Notes under the pieces: generated by a model
The model's database searches: none
Seen by the model: the letters and a program-made list of their open reading frames with translations, nothing else
What the model was told of the DNA's origin: nothing
NCBI GenBank assembly: GCA_019314525.1
Contig: JAFCZD010000011.1
Coordinates: forward strand, 1 to 39,974
Reading direction: 5' to 3'
DNA from: Deltaproteobacteria bacterium
GTDB taxonomy: Bacteria; Myxococcota_A; Polyangia; GCA-2747355
DNA: 39,974 nucleotides
Shown: positions 17,162 to 25,148 of the stretch, piece by piece
Layout: every line of letters begins with the position of its first letter
Numbering within the stretch: the stretch's first letter is position 1
Program-made: the position numbers and the translations under genes

Positions 17162-18163
17162 ATGGACCACCCTCTCTCCCCATACACGCCGCCCCCGCGC
17201 AACACCTTGACGAGACCAACGGACCTACCTCCGCTGAGCCATTATTTCAGCGATGAGGAGTTTCGACGCGGGCATCCCGATCCGGGCACACCAATCTATC
17301 ACAGCGCTGAACACTCGCGACTGGTGCGGCTCTTGGCCTTCGAGTTGGCCAAAGCTGACGGCCTCGAAGCTCCTCAAACCCTCTTCGTCAGCGAGGTGGC
17401 CCTGCTCCACGATTGGGACCCAGAACGAGTCATGGGCTCGCCTGCTCGGGTACCCACCACTATTCGCCGCCTAGCACGTGATTTTGTCGGCAAGCGCCCC
17501 CTCCTCTCAAGTGTACCCACTGGAACGTCACTTCTAAAAACGCGTTTTCACTGGACAAAATCACAGCTAAACATGGCCATCGCCATGATTTACCGCACCG
17601 AGTTCCCCTTCGAAGGTGCACACTCCAATCCCTATTACTACCGGACATCCCCTGCAGAACGCTATCGACGCAGCTTGCGTATTCTGGATCCAAACTCACG
17701 TCGCTTTGTTCTGCGACAAGCGCCGCTCTTGGCCAAATATGCGGACCAAATGAGCTGGTATGCCACCCAACCATTCCTTATCACCCTTCGAGCTGTGGAG
17801 GGCTTGGTAGAGGAACTCAACCACCGCGCACCCACTGGCTCGTCCTCTTCACGGCGGCTTCGCCCCTCGCTGCCCAAAGTCACAACCCAGGAACTGAACA
17901 CCACAGGTTTCCTTTGTGGTATCAGCGATCCGCGATCCCTTGAGGTGGACCTTCGCATCGCGGACGAGCTTGGCGTGCACGACCTCAAGCTGCCTAGCCA
18001 GGACGAGATCCTCACCTCGCTACCCGAGGTCTACCGGCGCACCTTTCATGCCAACCACGCTGCCTTCAATGCCTACGACCATGCGTTGACCCTCGACCAA
18101 ACGGAGCTGGAAGCAAAGAGGGTTGGGTTGGCCACCTTCCACCGGGAGTTGGCTCAGAGCTGA
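17162..18163 (+). CDS. HD-domain-like protein of unknown function
   Basis: 333 residues, soluble. The N-terminal part holds a probable HD metal-site pattern: His47 and His51 (YHSAEHSRLV), then His83-Asp84 (ALLHDWDPERV), with a later ADQMSW around residue 200 that may supply the final Asp. HD domains are metal-dependent phosphohydrolases, often on nucleotides. The match is limited to these residues and their spacing, so the enzymatic call is tentative. The C-terminal 110 residues follow a Ser/Arg-rich linker (about 223-233) and look mostly helical. The ATG at 17162 has no clear ribosome binding site; a weak TTGTGC-17-TAGGAT pair lies upstream. It is 56 bases after the unknown gene and on the same strand. 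Confidence 0.7.
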   Translation: MDHPLSPYTPPPRNTLTRPTDLPPLSHYFSDEEFRRGHPDPGTPIYHSAEHSRLVRLLAFELAKADGLEAPQTLFVSEVALLHDWDPERVMGSPARVPTTIRRLARDFVGKRPLLSSVPTGTSLLKTRFHWTKSQLNMAIAMIYRTEFPFEGAHSNPYYYRTSPAERYRRSLRILDPNSRRFVLRQAPLLAKYADQMSWYATQPFLITLRAVEGLVEELNHRAPTGSSSSRRLRPSLPKVTTQELNTTGFLCGISDPRSLEVDLRIADELGVHDLKLPSQDEILTSLPEVYRRTFHANHAAFNAYDHALTLDQTELEAKRVGLATFHRELAQS

Positions 18164-18310
18164 CGCCATGTGCTCCCCATAATATCATCGTGTTGTGTTT
18201 CTAAACGCCCCCCTACACCATGCTCTCGCCCCGTTGTGATGCGCAACGACGCAGGGCGGCATCGCCGAAAACAACCCAACATTTCCATGCCTTGAGCGCA
18301 AAACAACTTT

Positions 18311-18326
18311 TGGCAGGGATCTTGTA
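18311..18326 (+). promoter_or_regulatory. Candidate sigma-54-type -24/-12 element before the sugar operon
   Basis: TGGCAGG, four bases, then TTGTA has the spacing of the sigma-54 consensus TGGCACG-N4-TTGCA, with two mismatches, one of them in the important -12 GC. It is 41 bases before the ATG at 18368. No sigma-54 activator gene is in the window. The rest of 18164-18367 shows nothing else I can name. Confidence 0.3.
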
Positions 18327-18367
18327 GTAGATAGCTGCCATAAAAGTTGCTTCCCAGGAGGTTCTTA

Positions 18368-19195
18368 ATGAAACGCGTCATCACCCTGCTCGCGATAACT
18401 GGCACCTTTTGCGCCGCCGCCCAGGCGACTGCTGCCTTCAACCCAAAGAAGATCGTGCTTTCGGATCCCACGGGCGATGACAAAGGGCCAGGCAAATACA
18501 CCTATCCCACAAACTCCGCCTATAAGCGTGGCTCCTTCGACATGACGCGGCTGACCATCACGGATAAGGGCAAGCACCTCGAATTCAGCGTTGGCATCAA
18601 CGCCAAAATCGAGGACCCATGGAATAGCAAATCCTGGGGCGGCAATGGCTTCTCCTTGCAGATGGTTCAGGTCTATATCAACACCAAGAAGGGCGGCTTT
18701 CGCGGCGCGCTCAAAGGCATGAACGTCAAGTTCGAAAAGGGCCATGCTTGGGACAAAGTAGTGTTCATCAGCCCCCAGCCAAAATCGAAGATTGTGCAGG
18801 AGGTCAAGACCAAGGCGAAAAAGAAGCTCAAAGGCGTCGTCGTGCCAGACAAGGTCTTTGTGCGCGGCCGCGAGATCGTCGCCCTCGTCAGCAAGTCGGC
18901 CCTTGGCACCCCAAGAGCCAGCTGGGGCTTTCAGGTGCTCCTGCAGTCCAATGAGGGCTATGCAGACAAAGACTCCATCCTGGCGCGCAAAATCAACGAG
19001 TACAACGGCGCCCACCGCTTCGGTGGCGGTAACGACTACAACTGTGACCCCCATGTGTTGGACATCTTCGCTGGCAAGGCAAAGGGCGACGCCAGCGAAA
19101 AGTCTATCCAGTTCAAGCAGCTGGGCAGCTACACCTGCGACGCCTCAGGCCAGGGCAAAAAAGCCGTCATCAAAATGATCTATCCTGGAAAATAG
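18368..19195 (+). CDS. Exported glucodextranase-type DOMON-like protein
   Basis: 275 residues from ATG 18368, which follows AGGAGG by 6 bases; a longer frame from 18347 is less likely. A signal peptide (cleavage after ATA, about residue 23) precedes a domain resembling the DOMON-like C-terminal domain of glucodextranase (PF09985 type): DPTGDDKGPGKYTYPTN, the FDMTRLTIT strand and FSLQMVQVYINT are characteristic. In glucodextranase and some pullulanases this domain accompanies alpha-glucan hydrolysis and probably binds sugar; here it stands alone with no catalytic domain. It lies 44 bases before the ABC importer genes and is probably the first gene of the operon, so a periplasmic glucan-binding role is inferred. 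Confidence 0.75.
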   Translation: MKRVITLLAITGTFCAAAQATAAFNPKKIVLSDPTGDDKGPGKYTYPTNSAYKRGSFDMTRLTITDKGKHLEFSVGINAKIEDPWNSKSWGGNGFSLQMVQVYINTKKGGFRGALKGMNVKFEKGHAWDKVVFISPQPKSKIVQEVKTKAKKKLKGVVVPDKVFVRGREIVALVSKSALGTPRASWGFQVLLQSNEGYADKDSILARKINEYNGAHRFGGGNDYNCDPHVLDIFAGKAKGDASEKSIQFKQLGSYTCDASGQGKKAVIKMIYPGK

Positions 19196-19239
19196 CCTCC
19201 TCACGCAGCTCGAAAGAGCCGCTCTCCTCAAGGTCTCCC

Positions 19240-20337
19240 ATGGCAAACGTCACCCTCGAAAAAGTAGTCAAACGTTACGGCGACAACGAGGTCGTCAAGT
19301 CCATCGATCTCGAAATCCCTGACCAAGAGTTGGTGGTGCTGGTGGGTCCTTCGGGCTGCGGCAAGTCCACCACCTTGCGAATGATCGCCGGTCTAGAGGA
19401 CATCACAGGGGGTGAAATTCGCATCGATGGCAAGCGTGTCAACGAGACGGCACCTAAGGACCGCGACATCGCCATGGTCTTTCAGAGCTATGCGCTCTAC
19501 CCCCACATGACGGTGCGCGAGAACCTTGAGTTCGGGCTGCGCATGCGCCGCGCTCCAGCCAAAGAGATCTCTGAGCGTGTGGAGGAGGCCGCTTCGATGC
19601 TCAGCATCGAGGAGTTGCTCTCACGTCGTCCCAAGCAGCTCTCCGGTGGACAAAGGCAGCGTGTGGCTATGGGTCGCGCCATCGTACGCCGCCCCAAAGT
19701 CTTCCTCTTCGATGAGCCCCTCTCCAACCTCGACGCCAAGCTACGGGCCCAGATGCGGCTTGAGTTGGCGCGGCTCCACGCTAGGCTTCGCACCACCATG
19801 GTCTACGTCACCCATGATCAAGTGGAGGCCATGACTCTCGCTGATCGAATCGTCGTGATGAATGAAGGCGTGATTCAGCAGGTGGGCTCCCCCTTGGAAC
19901 TCTACCAACACCCCACCAACCGCTTCGTGGCTGGCTTCCTTGGCACACCTGCAATGAACTTCGTTTCCGGTCAGCTCTCTAGCACCGCTGGAGAAGTGAG
20001 CTTCACCGCTGAGGGCCTACAGATCGCACTCGAAGACCACGGATCCAAGCTCGAGAGCCCTGAAGCCAAGGAAGTGGTGCTCGGCGTGCGTCCCCCCGAC
20101 ATCAAGCTCAGCCCCGACGATCCAAGCCCAACTCCGGGGATGGTACGCGCCAAAGTGGAGGTGCGTGAACCCATGGGTGCCGAGATCTTCCTCCACCTTG
20201 ATAGCACCTGTGGCGCCCTCGTCGCCCGTGTTGACAGCGACTGTGACTACCGCGCTGGCGATGCTGTGATGCTGTCCATCCCCAACCGCGCGGTGCACCT
20301 CTTCGACGCCGCATCACACCAAAACCTCTTGTTCTAG
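19240..20337 (+). CDS. Sugar ABC importer ATPase (MalK/UgpC/MsmX type)
   Basis: 365 residues. Walker A GPSGCGKST (36-44), Q-loop FQSYALYPHM (81-90), signature LSGGQRQ (134-140), Walker B FLFDEP (155-160) and the H-loop His192 are all intact. The C-terminal 130 residues form the TOBE-type regulatory domain of carbohydrate importers (NRFVAGFLGTPAMNF at its start). It hydrolyses ATP on the inner face of the membrane to drive the two permeases encoded downstream. AAGG lies 6 bases before the ATG. Gap to the binding-protein gene is 13 bases. Confidence 0.95.
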   Translation: MANVTLEKVVKRYGDNEVVKSIDLEIPDQELVVLVGPSGCGKSTTLRMIAGLEDITGGEIRIDGKRVNETAPKDRDIAMVFQSYALYPHMTVRENLEFGLRMRRAPAKEISERVEEAASMLSIEELLSRRPKQLSGGQRQRVAMGRAIVRRPKVFLFDEPLSNLDAKLRAQMRLELARLHARLRTTMVYVTHDQVEAMTLADRIVVMNEGVIQQVGSPLELYQHPTNRFVAGFLGTPAMNFVSGQLSSTAGEVSFTAEGLQIALEDHGSKLESPEAKEVVLGVRPPDIKLSPDDPSPTPGMVRAKVEVREPMGAEIFLHLDSTCGALVARVDSDCDYRAGDAVMLSIPNRAVHLFDAASHQNLLF

Positions 20338-20350
20338 CGGAGCGCCGAAG

Positions 20351-21598
20351 ATGTTCAGTAGACGACTCATGACCTCCGCGCTGCGCTCCTTGGCGTTGGT
20401 GGTCTGTGCCACCCTATGGCCTGGCAACGCGCAAGCCGAGGACAAGCCGCTTGTGTTGTGGCACGCCTATCGCGTCCAAGAGCGCGCCGCGCTGGAGAAG
20501 ACCGTCGACGCCTGGAACACGGGGGGACGGGGAGCACACCCCAAGATCAAGCTACTTGCTGTGCCCTACGACGCCTTCGCCGACAAGATCACCGCAGCGA
20601 CTCCACGGGGGCACGGGCCTGACCTCTTCATCTTCGCCCATGACCGGGTCGGCGACTGGGCTGAGTCCAAGATCATCGAACCCATCGAGTTCTGGATGAC
20701 GGAGAAGCACGCTGACACGTTCATTTTGAAGACCATCGACGCCCTCTGCTATGGCGACTCGCTCTATGGCCTGCCCATGGCCTTCAAATCGACCTTGCTC
20801 TTCTACAACAAGAAGCTCGTGCCCGAACCCCCACACACCACCGACGACCTTTGGCGTGTGGGTCAGCAGCTGACCGACCGCAAGGCGGGTCGTTATGGCT
20901 TGGTCTATGACAACGCCAAGCTCTACTTCCATGCTCCCTGGCTCCACGGCTTTGGTGGCATGATCTTCGATGAGCGCGGTAAGTTGCACATCTCCAGCAA
21001 GGCTGCTGTCGCGGCGATGAACTTCGCGCGAAAGATCAGCGGCCCCACGGGAATCGTTCCTCCCGAGTCCACCTCCACCCTCACCACCACCCTCTTCGCC
21101 CATGGCAAGGTCGCCATGGCGATCTCAGGGCCATGGATGGTGGGTGAGCTGAAGAAAGACCTCGAAGTCGGCGCCATCCCGCTGCCCATCGTTAGCAGCA
21201 CGGGCAAGCGCGCCGCCCCCTTCATGGGCGCCGAGGGGATCATGATGTCTGCCAAGAGCAAACGTAAAGCAGATGGTTTTGCGGCCATGAAGTTTCTCAC
21301 CAGCGACAAGATGGCGCTCTTGCGTGCCAAGGCTGCTCGTCAGCCGGTGGCCAACAAGGCTGCCTGGCTCGATCCCACCGTCAAAGCAGACGCGCTGCTC
21401 TCCGCCTTCTATGCTCAGCTGAAATTCGCCAAGGTGATGCTAGGAACCCCCGAGATGCGCTTGGTTTGGTCGCCCTATGATATGGCCCTGCAGAAGGTCG
21501 TGGTGGGTGGCGGGCCCGCAGCACCCGCCCTCGCTGAAGCGCAGCATGAAGTGCAACGCTTCCTCGAGAGCAGTCGCAAAGGGAAGGTGCAGCCTTGA
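20351..21598 (+). CDS. Periplasmic maltodextrin-type sugar-binding protein
   Basis: 415 residues, family 1 solute-binding protein (MalE-like). A signal peptide ends near residue 29 (NAQA/ED). The mature part shows typical segments: LVLWHAYRVQERAALEKTV, GPDLFIFAHDRVGDWAE, LYGLPMAFKSTLLFYNKKLV and VAMAISGPWMVGEL. It captures sugar in the periplasm and hands it to the MalF/MalG-like permeases. There is no lipobox, so it is probably soluble. The stop overlaps the TTG start of the next gene by 4 bases (TTGA). Exact sugar unknown; maltodextrin is favoured by the DOMON neighbour and gene order. Confidence 0.92.
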   Translation: MFSRRLMTSALRSLALVVCATLWPGNAQAEDKPLVLWHAYRVQERAALEKTVDAWNTGGRGAHPKIKLLAVPYDAFADKITAATPRGHGPDLFIFAHDRVGDWAESKIIEPIEFWMTEKHADTFILKTIDALCYGDSLYGLPMAFKSTLLFYNKKLVPEPPHTTDDLWRVGQQLTDRKAGRYGLVYDNAKLYFHAPWLHGFGGMIFDERGKLHISSKAAVAAMNFARKISGPTGIVPPESTSTLTTTLFAHGKVAMAISGPWMVGELKKDLEVGAIPLPIVSSTGKRAAPFMGAEGIMMSAKSKRKADGFAAMKFLTSDKMALLRAKAARQPVANKAAWLDPTVKADALLSAFYAQLKFAKVMLGTPEMRLVWSPYDMALQKVVVGGGPAAPALAEAQHEVQRFLESSRKGKVQP

Positions 21599-23352
21599 AG
21601 CGGAAGCACATCACCGGCGCCCTGCTCACAGCGCTCTTCGCTGGCTCAGCTGTCGCTATCTCCGCCGCAGCGGTCTACCTCTCAGCGCTCAATAGTGGCG
21701 AGAAGGCGATCATCGAGTCTCCGGCTCGCGCTTACGCGGCGGCCCTCGCCCTGCGTGTAGCAAAGGACGCATCGCCTCCCACGGCTCAGACGGCCCTCGC
21801 AGCCGTGACCCAAAACGCTAAGGCGTTGGAGCACATCAGCGTCGTCGTCGAACCCCGCTCGACAAAGTATCGATTCTTACGCAAGCGCCGCTTCTTGGCG
21901 GCCAACGACGCCAAGCGTGTTGGCGCCGTGCTCAACAAGCAAAGCCCCCTCGACAAGAGGCTCTACGACGCAGCCAGCAGCGTACGATCTGCAGGCAAAC
22001 CGCTCTTAGAGCTGCGCTCGCCCCAGGACAGCAACCTCACGGTTCTCGCCGCGGCGCCAGTAATGCGAGAAGGCAAACACTACGCCACCGCCATCGTGAT
22101 CACAGCGCCCAAAGCCCCCCCGGTACCTGCGCCGGCTTGGCCGCTTTTTGCCTGTGGCCTCGCGCTCTTCGCCTTTGCCCTGCTCGCCGCCCTCTTCGCT
22201 CCACGCTTGCGCCATGTCCTGGTGCTTCTGGGTGTCATTGGCATGTCGGGCTTCTCTTGGTGGTGGACCTCGGGTGTCAGCGCCGCATACACCGCCAACC
22301 TCACGCACACCTTGGCAGGCCTGCAACGCACCCTCGGCACCAGCGGCTCCCTCGACGCCCTCTCAGCGTCCCCCTCGCCCTGGGCCCTCATCATCGGCAT
22401 CCCCCTCGCCCTGGTCATTAGCCTGCTCGCGCTCTTCGGCGTCGGACGCCGCATGGCCGCCAGCATGGCTGAACATCGTCTGGCCTACACGTTGCTCATT
22501 CCAGCTGGCCTCGGCATGGCTCTGTTGGTCTTGCTGCCCTTCGTCTACGGTCTAGCCTTGGGCTTCTTCAACCATCAACACGGTGAATACAACTTTGTTG
22601 GCTTGAAGAACTTCGTCGAGATCCTCAGCGGCGGTGACCGACCGCTCTCACACCCGTTGAACTTCTACTTCACGCTGGGCGTAACGGTGCTCTGGACAGC
22701 AGTGAACGTGTTCTTGCACGTGACCATCGGTCTCGCCCTCGCTTTGGTGCTCAAAGATCCCCTCTTGCGCTTCAAGGGGATCTATCGGGCGCTCCTGATC
22801 TTGCCCTGGGCCATGCCCAACTACATCACGGCGCTGATCTGGAAGGGCATGTTCCACTACCAATATGGGGCGGTGAACCATGTGCTAGAGATCGTTGGCC
22901 TGGAGAAGGTGAGCTGGTTTTCAAGCTTCTCCACGGCGTTCATCGCCAACGTCACCACCAACACCTGGCTTGGCTTCCCCTTCATGATGGTGGTGGCCCT
23001 TGGCGCCCTCCAATCCATCCCTGGAGACGTCTACGAGGCTGCCGCGGTAGACGGTGCTCCACGCCACAAGGTCTTCTTTCACATCACCTTGCCCCTCTTG
23101 CGTCCAGCCCTCTACCCAGCCATCGTGCTGGGTTCCATCTGGACCTTCAATATGTTCAACATCATCTACTTGGTGAGCGCTGGCGCACCCAACGGCTCCT
23201 CCGACATCCTGATCACCGAGGCCTACCGCTGGGCTTTTCAGCGTGGAGACCGCTACGGCCTGGCCGCGGCCTACGCGTTGATCATCTTTGTTGTGCTTTT
23301 CTTCTATTCCAAAATCGCCAACCGCCTCTCGCGCGTCAGTGAGGATGGCTAA
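21595..23352 (+). CDS. MalF-type permease with Cache-like N-terminal extension
   Basis: 585 residues from TTG 21595. The last 290 are a standard MalF-type permease: LAYTLLIPAGLGMALLVLLP starts the first helix and the EAA loop (EAAAVDGAPRHKVFFHITLP, from 481) docks to the ATPase. The first 290 are unusual: a helix (about 8-30), an extracytoplasmic domain (about 31-172), helices at about 182-202 and 206-224, an extracytoplasmic stretch (about 225-262) and another helix (263-283). The extracytoplasmic domain ends with LTVLAAAPVMREGKHYATAI, a pattern typical of Cache/PAS-like sensors. E. coli MalF has an extra periplasmic domain but between helices 3 and 4, not at the N-terminus. No stop or start suggests two genes. 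Ligand sensing is inferred. Confidence 0.88.
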   Translation: MKRKHITGALLTALFAGSAVAISAAAVYLSALNSGEKAIIESPARAYAAALALRVAKDASPPTAQTALAAVTQNAKALEHISVVVEPRSTKYRFLRKRRFLAANDAKRVGAVLNKQSPLDKRLYDAASSVRSAGKPLLELRSPQDSNLTVLAAAPVMREGKHYATAIVITAPKAPPVPAPAWPLFACGLALFAFALLAALFAPRLRHVLVLLGVIGMSGFSWWWTSGVSAAYTANLTHTLAGLQRTLGTSGSLDALSASPSPWALIIGIPLALVISLLALFGVGRRMAASMAEHRLAYTLLIPAGLGMALLVLLPFVYGLALGFFNHQHGEYNFVGLKNFVEILSGGDRPLSHPLNFYFTLGVTVLWTAVNVFLHVTIGLALALVLKDPLLRFKGIYRALLILPWAMPNYITALIWKGMFHYQYGAVNHVLEIVGLEKVSWFSSFSTAFIANVTTNTWLGFPFMMVVALGALQSIPGDVYEAAAVDGAPRHKVFFHITLPLLRPALYPAIVLGSIWTFNMFNIIYLVSAGAPNGSSDILITEAYRWAFQRGDRYGLAAAYALIIFVVLFFYSKIANRLSRVSEDG

Positions 23353-24204
23353 ATGCAGCAATCCACCAAGATGAACCGGGCCATCACCCACCTCTTTCTG
23401 ATCATCTTCACAGGGATGACTCTACTCCCTGTGGCGTTGGTGCTGCGCAAAGCCGTCTCTCCGGGCAAGGCCTTCGAGCTGACGATCAACCCCATCCCCT
23501 CCAAGGTGACCAGCGAGCATTTCCGAGAAGTCATCGGCAAGACGAGCTCAGACGGCAAGTGGCTCTTCGGACGACAGCTGCTCAACAGCACGCTCATCGC
23601 CTTAGGCACAACGCTCTTGGGCGTCTTCCTGGCAGCCACCGCCGCCTACGCCTTCTCGCGCTTCCGCTTTCCGGGCCGAAATGGGGGGATGATGGCCTTT
23701 TTGGTCGTCCAGATGTTCCCCGCCACGCTCTTGATGATCCCGATGTACGTGATCCTCTCCAAACTAGGCTTACTCAACAGCATACTGGGGCTGATCTTTG
23801 TCTACTCCACCACAGCGATCCCCTTTTGTGTTTGGATGCTCAAAGGCTACTTCGACACCATCCCCAAAGAACTCGAGGAGGCCGCCCTCATCGACGGAGC
23901 CTCGCGGATCCGCATCTTCTACACCATCGTCTTGCCCCTGGCGCGCCCTGCGCTGGCTGTCACAGCCCTCTTCTCTTTCATGACCGCATGGAATGAATAC
24001 ATCCTCGCCGCCACCTTCCTCAACCGAGAAGAATCCTACACCCTCCCTGTGCTGCTCAACTCCTATGTTGGAGAGCACGGCTCGGCGAACTGGGGCGCCT
24101 TCGCCGCTGGTGCGGTGTTGGTGTCCATCCCTATCGTGGCGCTCTTCTACGCGCTGCAGAAGCATTTGGTGAGCGGCTTGACGGCGGGTGGGGTGAAGGG
24201 CTGA
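23353..24204 (+). CDS. MalG-type sugar permease
   Basis: 283 residues, six membrane helices, the usual MalG size. The EAA loop is EEAALIDGASRIRIFYTIVL, with the conserved Gly, and the end KHLVSGLTAGGVKG is the family's C-terminus. It forms the translocation channel with the MalF-like protein. The ATG follows the malF stop directly (TAAATG). Last gene of the operon; it converges on the IPT-lipoprotein gene with 14 bases between. Confidence 0.93.
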   Translation: MQQSTKMNRAITHLFLIIFTGMTLLPVALVLRKAVSPGKAFELTINPIPSKVTSEHFREVIGKTSSDGKWLFGRQLLNSTLIALGTTLLGVFLAATAAYAFSRFRFPGRNGGMMAFLVVQMFPATLLMIPMYVILSKLGLLNSILGLIFVYSTTAIPFCVWMLKGYFDTIPKELEEAALIDGASRIRIFYTIVLPLARPALAVTALFSFMTAWNEYILAATFLNREESYTLPVLLNSYVGEHGSANWGAFAAGAVLVSIPIVALFYALQKHLVSGLTAGGVKG

Positions 24205-24218
24205 GCTGGCCAAGCAAG

Positions 24219-25148
24219 CTAGCAATTATCGCAGCCATCAAAGACCCCACACCCATCGCTGCACGCTGACGGGCAGCTGACTGGACCCTCGAAGCCCGTC
24301 ACAAGGCAGGCACACGCCGAGGTACAATAGACACTCCCCGTGCACCCTGCTTCACCGACGTTCAAGCAAACCACCTGACAGCGGCCAGTGCCACACTGAA
24401 TGTCCCCTTGGTAGGCGCTAGAACCCAAGCCGCGGACGGTGCAGTCGCCCTTGCTCGGGCACGCGATGGTCCCGTCGCAACCACCCGAAGCAGAGGTACA
24501 CGTCACGTCGCAGCGCGTGGCGAGGGAGCAATCGATGGTGCCCGTGCACCCTGTGTCATTGCAGATTGTGCGGCAGGGGATCCCCGTGGGGCAGATGCAG
24601 CCCTTCTCGCAATCCATCTGACAATAGCCCCCAGAGCAATTATTCGTGCAAATCTTCGGGCACACGCCAATATCAGCCAGCACCCCGAGATCGGCGAGGA
24701 TGGCGTCAGGGAAGGGCAAGTCTGCACCCGCATCTGCAGGGCCCGAAAGATCGACGCCCATGTCCTGAGGAACATTATTCTCTTCCCAGACCTCAAAGGC
24801 CCGCTGGAGCCTCCCAATCCGCCCCCGGGGATCCTTCACTACCAGGTCATAGGCACCCTCGGGGAGACCCGCAGGCACGGTGGCTCTCATCTCTGTGGGC
24901 CCAATCCACCGGACCTCCTCGAGCCTATGCTCCCCCAACCACGCCTCGAAACGAGCGTCGACGAAAGACTCGCCCTCGTTGTCGTAGTTGGCCACGATGG
25001 TGGTGTTGAAGCGCTCCCCACGTAGAGTGATAGGGGTAGCAAGATTCGTCAGCCCAAAGCCTGGAAGTACCTCGAGAGGCAAGGGGCCGGCCTGCTGCTG
25101 CTCGCAGCCCAAGAACGTCAGTGCGAGCAAAAGGCCCCAAACCCTCAC
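24219..25148 (-). CDS. IPT-domain, Cys-rich lipoprotein
   Basis: 309 residues from GTG 25148, chosen because it overlaps the upstream stop (GTGA) and puts the signal sequence first: VWGLLLALTFLGC, lipobox at about residue 15. An IPT/TIG-like Ig fold follows (about 20-120; ITLRGERFNTT and RATVPAGLPEGAYDLVVKD are typical), then an Asp/Pro-rich hinge and about 150 residues very rich in Cys and Gly (CTGTIDC, CDGTIAC, CTGSVYC repeats). The repeated C-x-G-x-I/V-x-C elements suggest a disulphide-stapled beta-helix or solenoid. It is probably on the outer membrane. It is co-translated with the sensor gene upstream, which suggests a shared role. Long frames antisense to it are shadows. Confidence 0.8.
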   Translation of the reverse strand: MRVWGLLLALTFLGCEQQQAGPLPLEVLPGFGLTNLATPITLRGERFNTTIVANYDNEGESFVDARFEAWLGEHRLEEVRWIGPTEMRATVPAGLPEGAYDLVVKDPRGRIGRLQRAFEVWEENNVPQDMGVDLSGPADAGADLPFPDAILADLGVLADIGVCPKICTNNCSGGYCQMDCEKGCICPTGIPCRTICNDTGCTGTIDCSLATRCDVTCTSASGGCDGTIACPSKGDCTVRGLGSSAYQGDIQCGTGRCQVVCLNVGEAGCTGSVYCTSACACLVTGFEGPVSCPSACSDGCGVFDGCDNC

